Positions 19,005-28,100 of a stretch of DNA of 64,000 nucleotides are shown one piece after another. The first letter of the stretch is position 1. Each line of letters starts with the position of its first letter. The position numbers and the translations under genes were made by a program. The notes under the pieces are model-generated. The model made no database searches, had not been told where the DNA came from, and worked only from the letters and a program-made list of their open reading frames with translations. Origin of the DNA: Romboutsia faecis (GTDB lineage Bacteria > Bacillota > Clostridia > Peptostreptococcales > Peptostreptococcaceae); the NCBI RefSeq assembly GCF_014323405.1, contig NZ_JACRWE010000002.1:558001-622000 (forward strand), read 5' to 3'.

Positions 19005-19433
19005 GTGTCTAATGTGGTAGCTATATTTTTCGCAGTGCTTGCTGGCCTCTCTACTACTTTGGAAGCTTTTTTAAATGGAGAATTAGAGAAAAACACTACA
19101 GCTCTAATAGCAACTTTTATTAGTTTAGTTGTAGGTGCATTATTTTTTTTGATAAGTATTTTAATTGCAGGTGATTTTAAAGATTTAATAAGAGTAGGTC
19201 CGATAAAACCTACATTATTGCTAGGAGGAGTATTTGGAGGTTTAATAATTTACTTTACAGTAAAAGCAATACCATCACTAGGAGTATCTAATACACTTAC
19301 ATTAATAGTAATTTCTCAAGTTATATTAGGATTTATAATTGATAGTGTTATACTAGGCAAAAACACTATACATCTGTATAATTATATAGGTGCAGCATTA
19401 ATATTTATAGGCGTATTCTTTATGCTAAATTAG
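19005..19433 (+). CDS. YdcZ/DUF606 DMT-superfamily membrane protein
   Basis: A 142-residue protein with four or five membrane helices, one half of a DMT transporter fold; such proteins dimerise. The opening NVVAIFFAVLAGLSTTLEAFLN and the PTLLLGGVFGGLIIYF stretch are typical of the YdcZ group. The likely start is GTG at 19005, seven bases after AAGGAGG; the substrate is unknown. Confidence 0.8.
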   Translation: MSNVVAIFFAVLAGLSTTLEAFLNGELEKNTTALIATFISLVVGALFFLISILIAGDFKDLIRVGPIKPTLLLGGVFGGLIIYFTVKAIPSLGVSNTLTLIVISQVILGFIIDSVILGKNTIHLYNYIGAALIFIGVFFMLN

Positions 19434-19559
19434 ATGAATAAATTACATATTTAATTACTTTTTATAATGGATACATAATATAGACTATAAAAAATAATAT
19501 GACAACTCAGTGACTCAAAAAAGTGAATTTAAACAAATGATAATTGGAGGAGAGTTAGA

Positions 19560-20210
19560 ATGAAAAACAAAAAATTTGTAATTTCATTTAGTGGAGGAAA
19601 AGATAGTGTTTTAGCTTTACATAGAATGATCAAAAAAGGATATACTCCATTAGCGCTTTTAACGACGGTAAAGAAAAATGAAGACGAGTCTTGGACTCAT
19701 GGAATAAACCATGATTTTCTAAAAAAGGTAAGTGATAGTTTAGGAATAGAGCTTATTACTGTAGAATGTGACGTTAATGAATATGAAAAAGAGTTTGAAA
19801 GAAAATTATTAGTAGCAAAGCAAAAGGGTGCAAGTATATGTGTATATGGAGATATTGATATAGAGCATCATAAACAATGGGGAGTAGATAGATGCAATGC
19901 AACTGGTATGGTTGCAGAGTTTCCTTTGTGGCAAGAGAATAGAGAAAATTTAGTATATGAATTTATTGATAGTGGATTTAAAGCAACAATTAAAAAGGTA
20001 AATTTAAATAATCTGGGAGACGATTTCTTAGGTAAAGTTCTAACTAGAAATTTAATACAAGAAATAAAAGCAACAGGTTCAGATGCGTGTGGGGAAAATG
20101 GAGAATACCATACTTTTGTAAGTGATGGGCCTTTATTTAAAAATCCCATAAGCTTTAAACAAGGTAAAGTTACTTTAGATGAAAATTATGGCCATTTACA
20201 TATTATTTAA
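19560..20210 (+). CDS. Dph6-like ATP pyrophosphatase (PP-loop)
   Basis: A 216-residue N-type ATP pyrophosphatase with the PP-loop SGGKDS (residues 11-16) and family motifs YGDIDIEHHKQW and CGENGEYHTFV. In eukaryotes and archaea this family amidates diphthine on EF2, but bacteria lack diphthamide, so the common name 'diphthine-ammonia ligase' should not be taken literally. The true bacterial substrate is unknown. ATG follows TGGAGGAG. A strong terminator follows. Confidence 0.85.
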   Translation: MKNKKFVISFSGGKDSVLALHRMIKKGYTPLALLTTVKKNEDESWTHGINHDFLKKVSDSLGIELITVECDVNEYEKEFERKLLVAKQKGASICVYGDIDIEHHKQWGVDRCNATGMVAEFPLWQENRENLVYEFIDSGFKATIKKVNLNNLGDDFLGKVLTRNLIQEIKATGSDACGENGEYHTFVSDGPLFKNPISFKQGKVTLDENYGHLHII

Positions 20211-20211
20211 T

Positions 20212-20257
20212 AAAAAGTCAGTTCAAAACAATTAATTTATTTTGAACTGACTTTTTT
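20212..20257 (+). terminator. Intrinsic terminator
   Basis: AAAAAGTCAGTTCAAAA pairs with TTTTGAACTGACTTTTTT. Confidence 0.9.
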
Positions 20258-20284
20258 ACTTTTACAAATTATATCTTTTAAATT

Positions 20285-20437
20285 TTATTTCTTTTCCCAT
20301 GCAATCATTATAATATCTTTACCAGTTTCTGATTTTACTTGAGCTTCTGCCTTTTTTATAGCGTCTTGTTCTTTACTATCAAGATTAGCTATTTCAAAAT
20401 TGTTATGATTACAACCACATCCACAATTATGTTCCAT
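20285..20437 (-). CDS. Small Cys/His-rich protein
   Basis: A 50-residue ORF too short for most gene callers. AAGGAGG stands nine bases before its ATG. The N-terminus (MEHNCGCGCNHNN) has three cysteines and three histidines that could bind a metal; the rest is a lysine/glutamate-rich helix ending GKDIIMIAWEKK. No function is known to me. The ribosome site and clean codon use support a real gene. Confidence 0.7.
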   Translation of the reverse strand: MEHNCGCGCNHNNFEIANLDSKEQDAIKKAEAQVKSETGKDIIMIAWEKK

Positions 20438-20707
20438 AATTAAGTCCTCCTTAAAATATGTTATTTATATTTTATGAAAATAAGGTAAAAGTATAACAAT
20501 AGATAATTTGCATTTTTAGAAATAAAAAAGAATTATAGAAAATTTTATAATTAAATTATAGATAATTTTAAAGTATATTGAAAATAAGAAATAAGTTTTA
20601 TTAATATTACTATACGTTAAATCCTAGACATAATAATACAAATATTAAACTGTGATATAATACCAAAGACAAATAATTTATCCTAGAATATTAGTCAGGA
20701 GGAATAT

Positions 20708-21532
20708 ATGAAGGATTATTATAAAATAGGAGAAATATCAAAAATATATGGAATAGGAAGAGACTCGCTTATGTATTATGAGGAAATTGGGATATTAAAT
20801 CCTTATAGAGATACAAATGGGTATAGATTATATAGCATTTCAGATATATGGAGGTTAAATTTAATAAAAGAGTTAAGAAGTTTGAATTTCCCAATGAAAA
20901 AAATAAAAGAGTATCTAGTAAATAGAAGCATTGAATCAACAAATAAAATGTTAAATGAAGAAATAGAACTAATTGATAAAAAAATATCCGAGCTTTTATC
21001 TCATAGAGTGGATATTCAGCAAAGACTAAAGTCCATTGAAGAAACTGTCAATAATACTAAATTTAATGAAATAAAAGTAGAGTATATTGAAAAAAGAAAA
21101 GCATTAAAGTTAAATGCAAATATAAAAAGAGATGAGGATGTGGACTTTTTAATACAAAAGCTTCAAAAGGAATATGAAAATAGGTTTAATATTCTAGGAA
21201 ATAATAACATAGGAGCTGTATATTCTTTAGATTCTATAAAAAATCATATTTATAATGAATTTAATTCAGTATTTTGTCTTTTAAATGAAGATGAAAGTAT
21301 ATACAATATAACTTTTGATGGAAATTATTATATTACTATGACTTATAGAGGAAGTTATAGTAATAATAAAGAATATATAAATAGAATGATTGAATATTCC
21401 GATGAAGAAAACTATGATATAATCGGAGATCCTATAGAAATATATAAGATAGATGTACATGAAACAGGTAAAGTGGAAGAATTTATTACAGAAATTCAAA
21501 TACCGATAAAGAAAAGGTTACAACAGACATAA
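20708..21532 (+). CDS. MerR-family regulator with effector-binding domain (BmrR-like)
   Basis: A 274-residue regulator. Residues 4-72 are a MerR winged helix (YKIGEISKIYGIGRDSLMYYEEIGIL), followed by a coiled-coil dimer helix to about 120 and a C-terminal GyrI-like ligand domain. BmrR-type proteins sense hydrophobic drugs and twist suboptimal promoters. The upstream stretch holds a TATAAT-like box, but no operator dyad was firmly identified. The GNAT gene and a small membrane protein follow and may be its targets. Confidence 0.87.
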   Translation: MKDYYKIGEISKIYGIGRDSLMYYEEIGILNPYRDTNGYRLYSISDIWRLNLIKELRSLNFPMKKIKEYLVNRSIESTNKMLNEEIELIDKKISELLSHRVDIQQRLKSIEETVNNTKFNEIKVEYIEKRKALKLNANIKRDEDVDFLIQKLQKEYENRFNILGNNNIGAVYSLDSIKNHIYNEFNSVFCLLNEDESIYNITFDGNYYITMTYRGSYSNNKEYINRMIEYSDEENYDIIGDPIEIYKIDVHETGKVEEFITEIQIPIKKRLQQT

Positions 21533-21640
21533 GTATTTGACAAACAAAGGGGGATTTTTTTATAATTAAATCAAGTCTCACCAAAACTTTTTTATAATTA
21601 ATAGAGTTATTGGTTTTAAAGATATAAGGGGGTAAAACTT

Positions 21641-22426
21641 TTGATTACCAAAGTAAATGAAAGCTTAGAAAATGCATTTTGGGAATATGTATCTCATGAA
21701 GAGCGTATAAATTTATTTATTATAGGTGATGTAGAGAATTATGGATTTGAAACTGACTTTCAAGATGTTTGGTTTCAAATGGATAATGAGAAAATTGTAG
21801 CAGTAATGTTGAGATACTATAAATCTTTAATTATTTATAGTTATGAAAATGATTATAATATAGATGAAATGATAGATCATATAAATAGCTTAGATATAAA
21901 AGAAATTTGTGGGAAAAAAATAGTTATTGATAGGTTATTGACAAAATATAAGGATTTTAAAAAGTGCAAAGAAACTTACTTTTGCAGTTTAAAATCTTTA
22001 AAAGAAATAGATATTTTAAACTTGAAAGAAAATAAAATAGAAAAAGCAGAAATTAGTGATTTGAAAGAGTTAAATGATTTTATATGTAATATAGAAGATA
22101 TGTATACTGAAGATTATATAGAATCTAAAAGTAAGCAATTAAAAGAAAAAAATACAAGGATATACTTTGTAAAACAAGATAATAAAATAGTAAGTACTAC
22201 ATCTACAGGAATAGAAACTAGTTTTTTAGCTATGGTATGTGGTACATGTACAGATGTAAATTATAGAAATCAAGGTTTAGCTACATTAATGACTTATACA
22301 TTATCAAAAGAATTAGTTAATGAAGGTAAGATACCTTGCTTATTTTATTCTAGTGAAGTTGCAGGTAGAATATATAAAAAAATTGGATATGAAATAGATG
22401 ATAATTGGAGCATGCTATTAAAGTAA
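21641..22426 (+). CDS. GNAT family N-acetyltransferase
   Basis: A 261-residue protein whose last 130 residues form a GNAT fold. The acetyl-CoA binding loop is seen in CTDVNYRNQGLATLM. The N-terminal half is a second, degenerate GNAT-like region of the kind found in FR47-type proteins. Start is TTG at 21641 with AAGGGGG before it. The small membrane gene downstream follows after 16 bases. Substrate unknown. Confidence 0.83.
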   Translation: MITKVNESLENAFWEYVSHEERINLFIIGDVENYGFETDFQDVWFQMDNEKIVAVMLRYYKSLIIYSYENDYNIDEMIDHINSLDIKEICGKKIVIDRLLTKYKDFKKCKETYFCSLKSLKEIDILNLKENKIEKAEISDLKELNDFICNIEDMYTEDYIESKSKQLKEKNTRIYFVKQDNKIVSTTSTGIETSFLAMVCGTCTDVNYRNQGLATLMTYTLSKELVNEGKIPCLFYSSEVAGRIYKKIGYEIDDNWSMLLK

Positions 22427-22442
22427 ACATCAGGAGACGGAT

Positions 22443-22700
22443 ATGGAAAAAAACAAAAGAAAAAAATATTATAGATTAAAAGCTTTAAAAGAAGCATCTA
22501 TGGTATTTTCAATAATTTTAATATTGATTATATTGGTTATTAAGTTTGATGACTCTATATTTTCGGTAATATTATCTAATATAGGTTTTAAAGCTACTAT
22601 TCCAATATTAATTTTATTATTTATTTGTTATATAATTGCATATGCTGTTAATTATGCATATGGAGAAATGGATATAAAAACAAAAAAAGAGAATAAATAA
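22443..22700 (+). CDS. Small two-helix membrane protein
   Basis: An 85-residue protein with a basic N-terminus and two hydrophobic segments (about 20-37 and 48-66), ending in a charged tail. CAGGAGACGGAT precedes the ATG. No family was recognised. It is probably co-transcribed with the GNAT gene and ends at the terminator at 22713. Confidence 0.65.
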   Translation: MEKNKRKKYYRLKALKEASMVFSIILILIILVIKFDDSIFSVILSNIGFKATIPILILLFICYIIAYAVNYAYGEMDIKTKKENK

Positions 22701-22712
22701 AGTTATTTAAAA

Positions 22713-22737
22713 AGCGAGTGAAAATACTCGTTTTTTT
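22713..22737 (+). terminator. Intrinsic terminator
   Basis: CGAGT/ACTCG stem followed by seven T residues. Confidence 0.82.
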
Positions 22738-22863
22738 ATAAGTAAAATAAATGAAGTATATGCAAATAGTAAAGTTCATTAAATTACTTACCATTATAAA
22801 GGCTTATACAATTACATATAATAATATTGCAATTAAAAATATTTAATTTCAAAGGAGAACTTT

Positions 22864-23838
22864 ATGAAAAAATCCTTTAGAATTAACACTAAGATGTTTT
22901 TAATTATTTTCTTATTAGTAGTATTATTTCCAACTTGCATTTATTCAATGCAAAAAAAAGAAAAAATTCCTTCTGAGGTCATTATAGGAGGGGAACTTTT
23001 ACAAATAAATATGAATACTAATAAAGTTATGTATTACAGAAATGAAAATGAAAAAAATGGATTAGAGAATTATGATTTAATATGTAAAGTAGATGGTAAA
23101 GATATAAATAATAGAGAAGACATACTTGAGTATATTATATCAAATAAAAAGAATGAAAAAGTTCAAACAATAGTATTAAGAAATAATAAGTATGAAACAT
23201 TATACTTAAAATTAAGTGACTTAAAGCCATCTTTTTTTACAGAATATATACCTTTTTCTGCTACTTTAACTTATATAAATCCAGAGGATTATTCTTTTGG
23301 AGCAGTTGCTCATAATATTAGGGTACCTGATTTTAATAATGTTCTAACTCAAAATGGAGAAATTTATTTATGTAATATGCTAGAGATAAAAAAATCTAAT
23401 GAATATGAAGTTGGAAGTATACATGGAAGAATTAATGATTCTTCTCAAGGTAAAATTAATAAAGTAAATGAATATGGTGCAAAAGGAAATATTAGTTTAG
23501 ATGGATTTAAAGATAAACAAATTTATGAAGTTTGTAAAGCTAAAGATGTTAAATTAGGAAGTGCGAGTTTAGTAATAAATAATAGTAATGAAGAAAGTAA
23601 AAAGTTTTATGAAATTAATATAACTAAAATAAATAAACAAAATAAACCAAGTACACAAGGTTTTGAATTTGAAGTAGTGGATGAAGCTTTTATAAAAGAA
23701 TATGGTGGTATATTACAAGGTATGAGTGGTTCACCAATAGTTCAAAATGGTAAAATAATAGGAGCTTTATCTCATGTAATTGCTACAAATCCAAAAGAAG
23801 GTATAGGATTATATATAGAGTGGATGATGGAAAAATAA
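22864..23838 (+). CDS. SpoIVB-like S55 serine protease
   Basis: A 324-residue exported or membrane-anchored protease (hydrophobic segment 11-28). A PDZ-like region covers about 35-120. The catalytic triad of the S55 family is intact: H150 in FGAVAHNI, D273 in VVDEAFIKEYGG and S288 in GMSGSP, followed by the conserved GALSHVIATNP and GLYIEWMM end. In Bacillus SpoIVB, secreted by the forespore, triggers pro-sigma-K processing. At 324 residues this is shorter than Bacillus SpoIVB (about 425), and C. difficile carries a second copy, so this may be the paralogue. AAAGGAGAAC precedes ATG. Confidence 0.85.
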   Translation: MKKSFRINTKMFLIIFLLVVLFPTCIYSMQKKEKIPSEVIIGGELLQINMNTNKVMYYRNENEKNGLENYDLICKVDGKDINNREDILEYIISNKKNEKVQTIVLRNNKYETLYLKLSDLKPSFFTEYIPFSATLTYINPEDYSFGAVAHNIRVPDFNNVLTQNGEIYLCNMLEIKKSNEYEVGSIHGRINDSSQGKINKVNEYGAKGNISLDGFKDKQIYEVCKAKDVKLGSASLVINNSNEESKKFYEINITKINKQNKPSTQGFEFEVVDEAFIKEYGGILQGMSGSPIVQNGKIIGALSHVIATNPKEGIGLYIEWMMEK

Positions 23839-23859
23839 TTTTCCATCATCTATTTTTTT
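23823..23859. terminator. Terminator spanning spoIVB-like stop codon
   Basis: GATGATGGAAAA and TTTTCCATCATC form the stem, followed by TATTTTTTT on the plus strand. Confidence 0.8.
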
Positions 23860-25292
23860 ACCCAAATTGGAGCTGTAACTGAAATTTTATCGCCATTTTG
23901 AATTACTTTGACATAGTAAAATGTATTTTCATTAGATGGTAAATTAAATTCAAGCTTAGCTAAGTTAGAATTAAATTTTTTGCTTTTAATTATTTTACCT
24001 TGATTACTTATGACTTGAATTTCATTAATTTTATCTTGAAAATCTTTATCAACTGCACAAATAGCAAAATTTAATTTTGATGGTTTATTTAGTGTTGATC
24101 CTAAAGGAGAATCATTAAGTGTATAGTCTATTTTTATATTTTTATCTTCAGTAGCATAAACTCTCATATTTCTTAAACCATCATATAATGCTTCTTTACT
24201 AAGATCAGTAGATAAAATTACAGTTCTATATTCATTGGCTATACCAAAATCCATTTTATGGTTGTCTTGATTACATGTTGGAGCAAGATGCCATCCTTTA
24301 TCTAAAGCTTTTTGATACATATCGTGAGTTCTTTTATTTTTACTAATGTCCTTTTTAGCTCCATTTCCAACTTCTAAAAGACACATTACACTATCAGCTT
24401 GAGGAGAATATTTAAAATCCTCGAAATCACCAAATTGAGTACCTGGATGATTAAATTGCCCAATTAAATCATCATAGTTAGATATAAGTGAATAAAAGCT
24501 TTTTAAATCTAAATTTTCATTATTTCTAGAAACAAAGCCATCAGTATTAAATATATTTATATGACCCTTAGGGGGATTTACCTTATTACTATATGTCATT
24601 TCAAATCCATCTAATGCAATAAACTCTCCATTTGATGTATATTTTTTTGAACAGTTTAATAAATTAGTCCATTTTTTACTAGGACTAGCATTATCTAGAT
24701 TACATTTTAAGTCGTTGTCAAAGCTGTTTGAGTGCTCAGTTATAGCAAAAAAATCTAATTTTGCTTCATACTTAGATAAGTAATAAGCATCTTCGTAAGT
24801 TCCTTGTCCATCACTATTAGATGTATGAGCATGAAGCAACCCTCTATAATGAGTATATATAGGTGTACCAACAGTAAAATACCATTCTAATACTTTTTTG
24901 TTTTTATTTTCAGATAAGTCAGAAAGCTCTATCTTGGCTATCTGGTTACCTCTTTTAAATTTTTTCTTTGGCAGATAAGTTATATTATTATCTGTTATAT
25001 TACATTCCTTTGTTACATCTTTATAATTAATATAAAGTTTTATTGAAGATAAATCCACACCACTAGAATCTTTAAAATTAATACTGATTTTAGGTTTTCC
25101 AATTATATATTTTTGACATTTATTAGGGTTAATTTCAATTATATCTGGAGGTGTTAAATCAATATTTTCTTCAACTATTGCATTTACAAAATAATCCTGA
25201 GTTTTGCTTTTTATAATTCCTTTATCATTAAAAATAAAAATACTAACTAAAATTATTGAAATTATTAATAATGTTATTTTTTTTAATTTCAT
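23850..25292 (-). CDS. CehA/McbA-type PHP metallohydrolase, membrane-anchored
   Basis: A 480-residue protein with an N-terminal signal anchor (about 4-20), an Ig-like region (about 50-145), then a PHP phosphoesterase domain: HAHTSNSDGQGTY, FFAITEHSNS, GQFNHPG and CNQDNHKMDFG supply metal-binding His/Asp residues. A C-terminal beta domain completes it. CehA/McbA proteins hydrolyse phosphoesters or carbamates outside the cytoplasm; the substrate here is unknown. It faces the SpoIVB-like gene and shares its terminator. Confidence 0.83.
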   Translation of the reverse strand: MKLKKITLLIISIILVSIFIFNDKGIIKSKTQDYFVNAIVEENIDLTPPDIIEINPNKCQKYIIGKPKISINFKDSSGVDLSSIKLYINYKDVTKECNITDNNITYLPKKKFKRGNQIAKIELSDLSENKNKKVLEWYFTVGTPIYTHYRGLLHAHTSNSDGQGTYEDAYYLSKYEAKLDFFAITEHSNSFDNDLKCNLDNASPSKKWTNLLNCSKKYTSNGEFIALDGFEMTYSNKVNPPKGHINIFNTDGFVSRNNENLDLKSFYSLISNYDDLIGQFNHPGTQFGDFEDFKYSPQADSVMCLLEVGNGAKKDISKNKRTHDMYQKALDKGWHLAPTCNQDNHKMDFGIANEYRTVILSTDLSKEALYDGLRNMRVYATEDKNIKIDYTLNDSPLGSTLNKPSKLNFAICAVDKDFQDKINEIQVISNQGKIIKSKKFNSNLAKLEFNLPSNENTFYYVKVIQNGDKISVTAPIWVKK

Positions 25293-25390
25293 AATACCAT
25301 CCCTAGCAAATAATTTTATATTAATAAATATTTTCTATAATATTTTTAGCATATTTAAATCATAAATTACTGTAAATAAAAACCAATATG

Positions 25391-26377
25391 TTATATTGAA
25401 ATTACATTATCAGTATTGCAATTTTGATTTGTTAAAAATGATTTATTATCTAATTTTAGTAGTAAAGAAGATAATGAAATTTTACAATCTAAATATAGAT
25501 TTAAATCATTTATTAAATCTATATAGAGTTTTAGGCTATTTATATATATATCTAAATAAGATTGATTAGATTCTTGTTTAGAAAAAGGATCAATCCATTT
25601 ATTATGTCTTTCATTTAGTAAATCATTAATACAATGTGTGTAATTAGAATATACTTCATTATCTATATAGCTGCTTTTAGCAGTTTTATTTTTTATATTC
25701 AAATAAATTTTAGATATAATATTTGGTGATGAATTTATTTTATTTTCTACTTTCTTAAAGGTATGAAAAGATTTTTTTATATCATTACAGGATACATTTT
25801 TATTATAAACTGAGCATACTAGGTAGCTATACATATCAGAAAGTATTAAAAGCTCATTATTTTTTAAGTTTATATTCAAATAATCTTTAAATTCATAAGG
25901 TTTTAGGTTTTTAAATTTAAGAAGAAGCAAACTATCAATATGCGTTTCTATACTTTTATGAAGAGCTATAGAGCTTTTATATTTATATTTATCTCTTAAG
26001 TTTTTTTGTAAATTATATATATAAGGGTGTGATTCTTTGTCTAAAATGTAATGAGTTAGATAACCATATATATATGAAATACAAATATTTGAAAAGTTTA
26101 TATCATTAAATACATATTTTAAGTTTTCTTTGTTTTTTGAGTACATAATCATATTTTTTATAAAACGGTTAATATTTTTATTATGAATAATAGCACTTAA
26201 TTGAGAGATATTTTTATTATTAAAGAATGAAAAGTCATTATAATAATTGAAGAAATTAGGACCTTGGCATCCTAATATATACATATCATAATTTTCATTT
26301 ATAATATTTTTCGTATAACTATCTAATATATCTAAACAGTCCAATGCAAATAAATAATGTGTAATGGCTCTAGGCAT
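25391..26377 (-). CDS. Zinc-dependent phospholipase C-like protein (long form)
   Basis: A 328-residue relative of the protein at 8470. Family features are the MPRAITHYLFALDCLD start, LGCQGPNFFNYY, YGYLTHYILDKESHPYIY and HKSIETHIDSLLL, giving the histidines and aspartates of a phospholipase C-like zinc site. No signal peptide is present. ATG at 26377 follows GGGAGG; another ATG 15 bases upstream overlaps the ribosome site. Substrate unproven. Confidence 0.75.
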   Translation of the reverse strand: MPRAITHYLFALDCLDILDSYTKNIINENYDMYILGCQGPNFFNYYNDFSFFNNKNISQLSAIIHNKNINRFIKNMIMYSKNKENLKYVFNDINFSNICISYIYGYLTHYILDKESHPYIYNLQKNLRDKYKYKSSIALHKSIETHIDSLLLLKFKNLKPYEFKDYLNINLKNNELLILSDMYSYLVCSVYNKNVSCNDIKKSFHTFKKVENKINSSPNIISKIYLNIKNKTAKSSYIDNEVYSNYTHCINDLLNERHNKWIDPFSKQESNQSYLDIYINSLKLYIDLINDLNLYLDCKISLSSLLLKLDNKSFLTNQNCNTDNVISI

Positions 26378-26501
26378 TTCTAATCCTCCCATAAAATATA
26401 TAATTCTTAGCTTATGTAAATTTAAAATCTATATACATTAGAACAAGCTTATAGATAATATAATTTATAAATATATAAAAATCATCCTAGGAGGATTTAA
26501 T

Positions 26502-27005
26502 ATGCTAGTGGATTCTATAAAAGTAAATGTAAATAAAAAAGATGCTATGAAAAAGATTTTTACTAAAACTCCTTTGATAAGTAAAATTATACAATTTAAT
26601 AATAAAGCCCAAGATATACATTTAGAATATATTGAGTTTAAGGTTCTGACATATCAGATAATAAGCAAGAAAGGCAGCATTAATTTTTTTAGAAATAATT
26701 CTAAAACCTTTAATATTACAATGATAGTTAATACATATAGTGGATATTCTGAGTCTGTAGATGATGCTCCTAATACAGTAAAGAGATATATACCAAAGAG
26801 CTGTATAAAAAAATCTAAGGTTGATGAGTACCAGATTATAGAAGAAGTTAAAAATCAAATTTTTAAATTTTTAGGAAAAAAATATAAAAGTGACTTATTA
26901 GAGAATATGAATATTCAAAATATAAAATTAATAGAGGTTAAAAGTATATATAAACCTTATTGGGTTGCTAACTATAATGGTAAAAATATATTTGTGGATG
27001 CATAA
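26502..27005 (+). CDS. Hypothetical protein
   Basis: A 167-residue soluble protein without recognised family. It is basic, with a C-terminal IYKPYWVANYNGKNIFVDA that looks like a short structural repeat motif. TAGGAGG precedes the ATG at good spacing, and a strong terminator follows, so it is a real single-gene unit. Confidence 0.7.
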   Translation: MLVDSIKVNVNKKDAMKKIFTKTPLISKIIQFNNKAQDIHLEYIEFKVLTYQIISKKGSINFFRNNSKTFNITMIVNTYSGYSESVDDAPNTVKRYIPKSCIKKSKVDEYQIIEEVKNQIFKFLGKKYKSDLLENMNIQNIKLIEVKSIYKPYWVANYNGKNIFVDA

Positions 27006-27025
27006 AATTTCTTTAAATACAAATT

Positions 27026-27057
27026 ATTAGAGGTGGTTGATTATAACCACCTCTAAT
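27026..27057. terminator. Bidirectional terminator
   Basis: ATTAGAGGTGGTT pairs with AACCACCTCTAAT; the plus-side tail is TTTATTTTTT. It separates the hypothetical gene from pdaA. Confidence 0.87.
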
Positions 27058-27060
27058 AGT

Positions 27061-27894
27061 TTATTTTTTAGTTTTATTTTTAACTAAATAATCAAGCGTT
27101 TCTAGTCTATAACCCTCTTTTTCCCAGTGTGTTAGCACATCATCTAGTATTTCACTATTAGTTTTTGAGTTAGAATGTAGTAAAACTATTGCTCCAGGAT
27201 GTGTTCTTGAATAAATTTTATTTTTCGCAAATTCATGTGTAGGTTGTTTATCGTTATACCAGTCAACATAAGCAAAACTCCAAAATATAGAACTATATCC
27301 TAAATCTTGTGTATATTTTAAAGACTCTTCACTAAATTTACCCATTGGGGGTCTAAAGTATTTTGGCATTTCTTTATTCGTTACTTCTTTATAAGCTTCC
27401 TCAACACTAATAATTTCTGATTTAAACTTATCAAAGTCATGTATACTAGCCATGGAAGGATGGCTTTTTGAATGGTTACATACCAAATGTCCTTCTTTTT
27501 CCATACGCTTTATAATATCAGGATTAGATTTTATATATGTTTCTACAACAAAAAAGTGTGCCTTAGCGTTATGTTTCTTTAGAACATCTAATAAAGTATT
27601 TGTATATCCGTTTTCATATCCCGAATCAAAAGTTAGGTATATTACCTTCTCATTAGGATCCCCTACATAATATGAACTGTATTTATTAAAAAAGCTAGCT
27701 TCTTGTATAGCAGTAGGTTGCTTTCCATCTTCTCTTGGATTAAAATACCAGCTATATTCATGAGTGCTAAGATCAGGAGAAGATATTTGAGTTTTAATTT
27801 TATTAAATAATGAGAAATTAGGTATTATCAATAAAGAAAAAACGAGTAAAAATATACCTAATATATAATAATTTTTATAACTTTTTTTATTCAC
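27061..27894 (-). CDS. pdaA: Delta-lactam-type polysaccharide deacetylase (PdaA-like)
   Basis: A 277-residue exported NodB-fold deacetylase with a single N-terminal membrane segment (about 9-26). Motifs: TFDSGYENG, HFFVVETY, NHSKSHPSM (metal histidines), FRPPMGKFS and IVLLHSNS. The TFDxGYENG form marks PdaA enzymes, which deacetylate N-acetylmuramic acid on the way to muramic-delta-lactam in spore cortex. Two other sporulation-type genes, the SpoIVB-like gene and cotE, lie within 12 kb, a context that supports a sporulation role. Confidence 0.9.
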   Translation of the reverse strand: MNKKSYKNYYILGIFLLVFSLLIIPNFSLFNKIKTQISSPDLSTHEYSWYFNPREDGKQPTAIQEASFFNKYSSYYVGDPNEKVIYLTFDSGYENGYTNTLLDVLKKHNAKAHFFVVETYIKSNPDIIKRMEKEGHLVCNHSKSHPSMASIHDFDKFKSEIISVEEAYKEVTNKEMPKYFRPPMGKFSEESLKYTQDLGYSSIFWSFAYVDWYNDKQPTHEFAKNKIYSRTHPGAIVLLHSNSKTNSEILDDVLTHWEKEGYRLETLDYLVKNKTKK

Positions 27895-28100
27895 AAAACC
27901 ACCTCAATATATAAATAAATTTTACTTCATTATAGTTTTAATAAATATTAGTTATTATATACTACAAATATAGACAATAAGAAATTATAAAATTTTGTCA
28001 ATTTTTATAAGGGATTTTAATTTTCTAAAATGTATAGTAAAGTTATTATTATATAAAATAAGCATATATTGTTTATTTGGTAATTTTGAAAGGACGAAAG

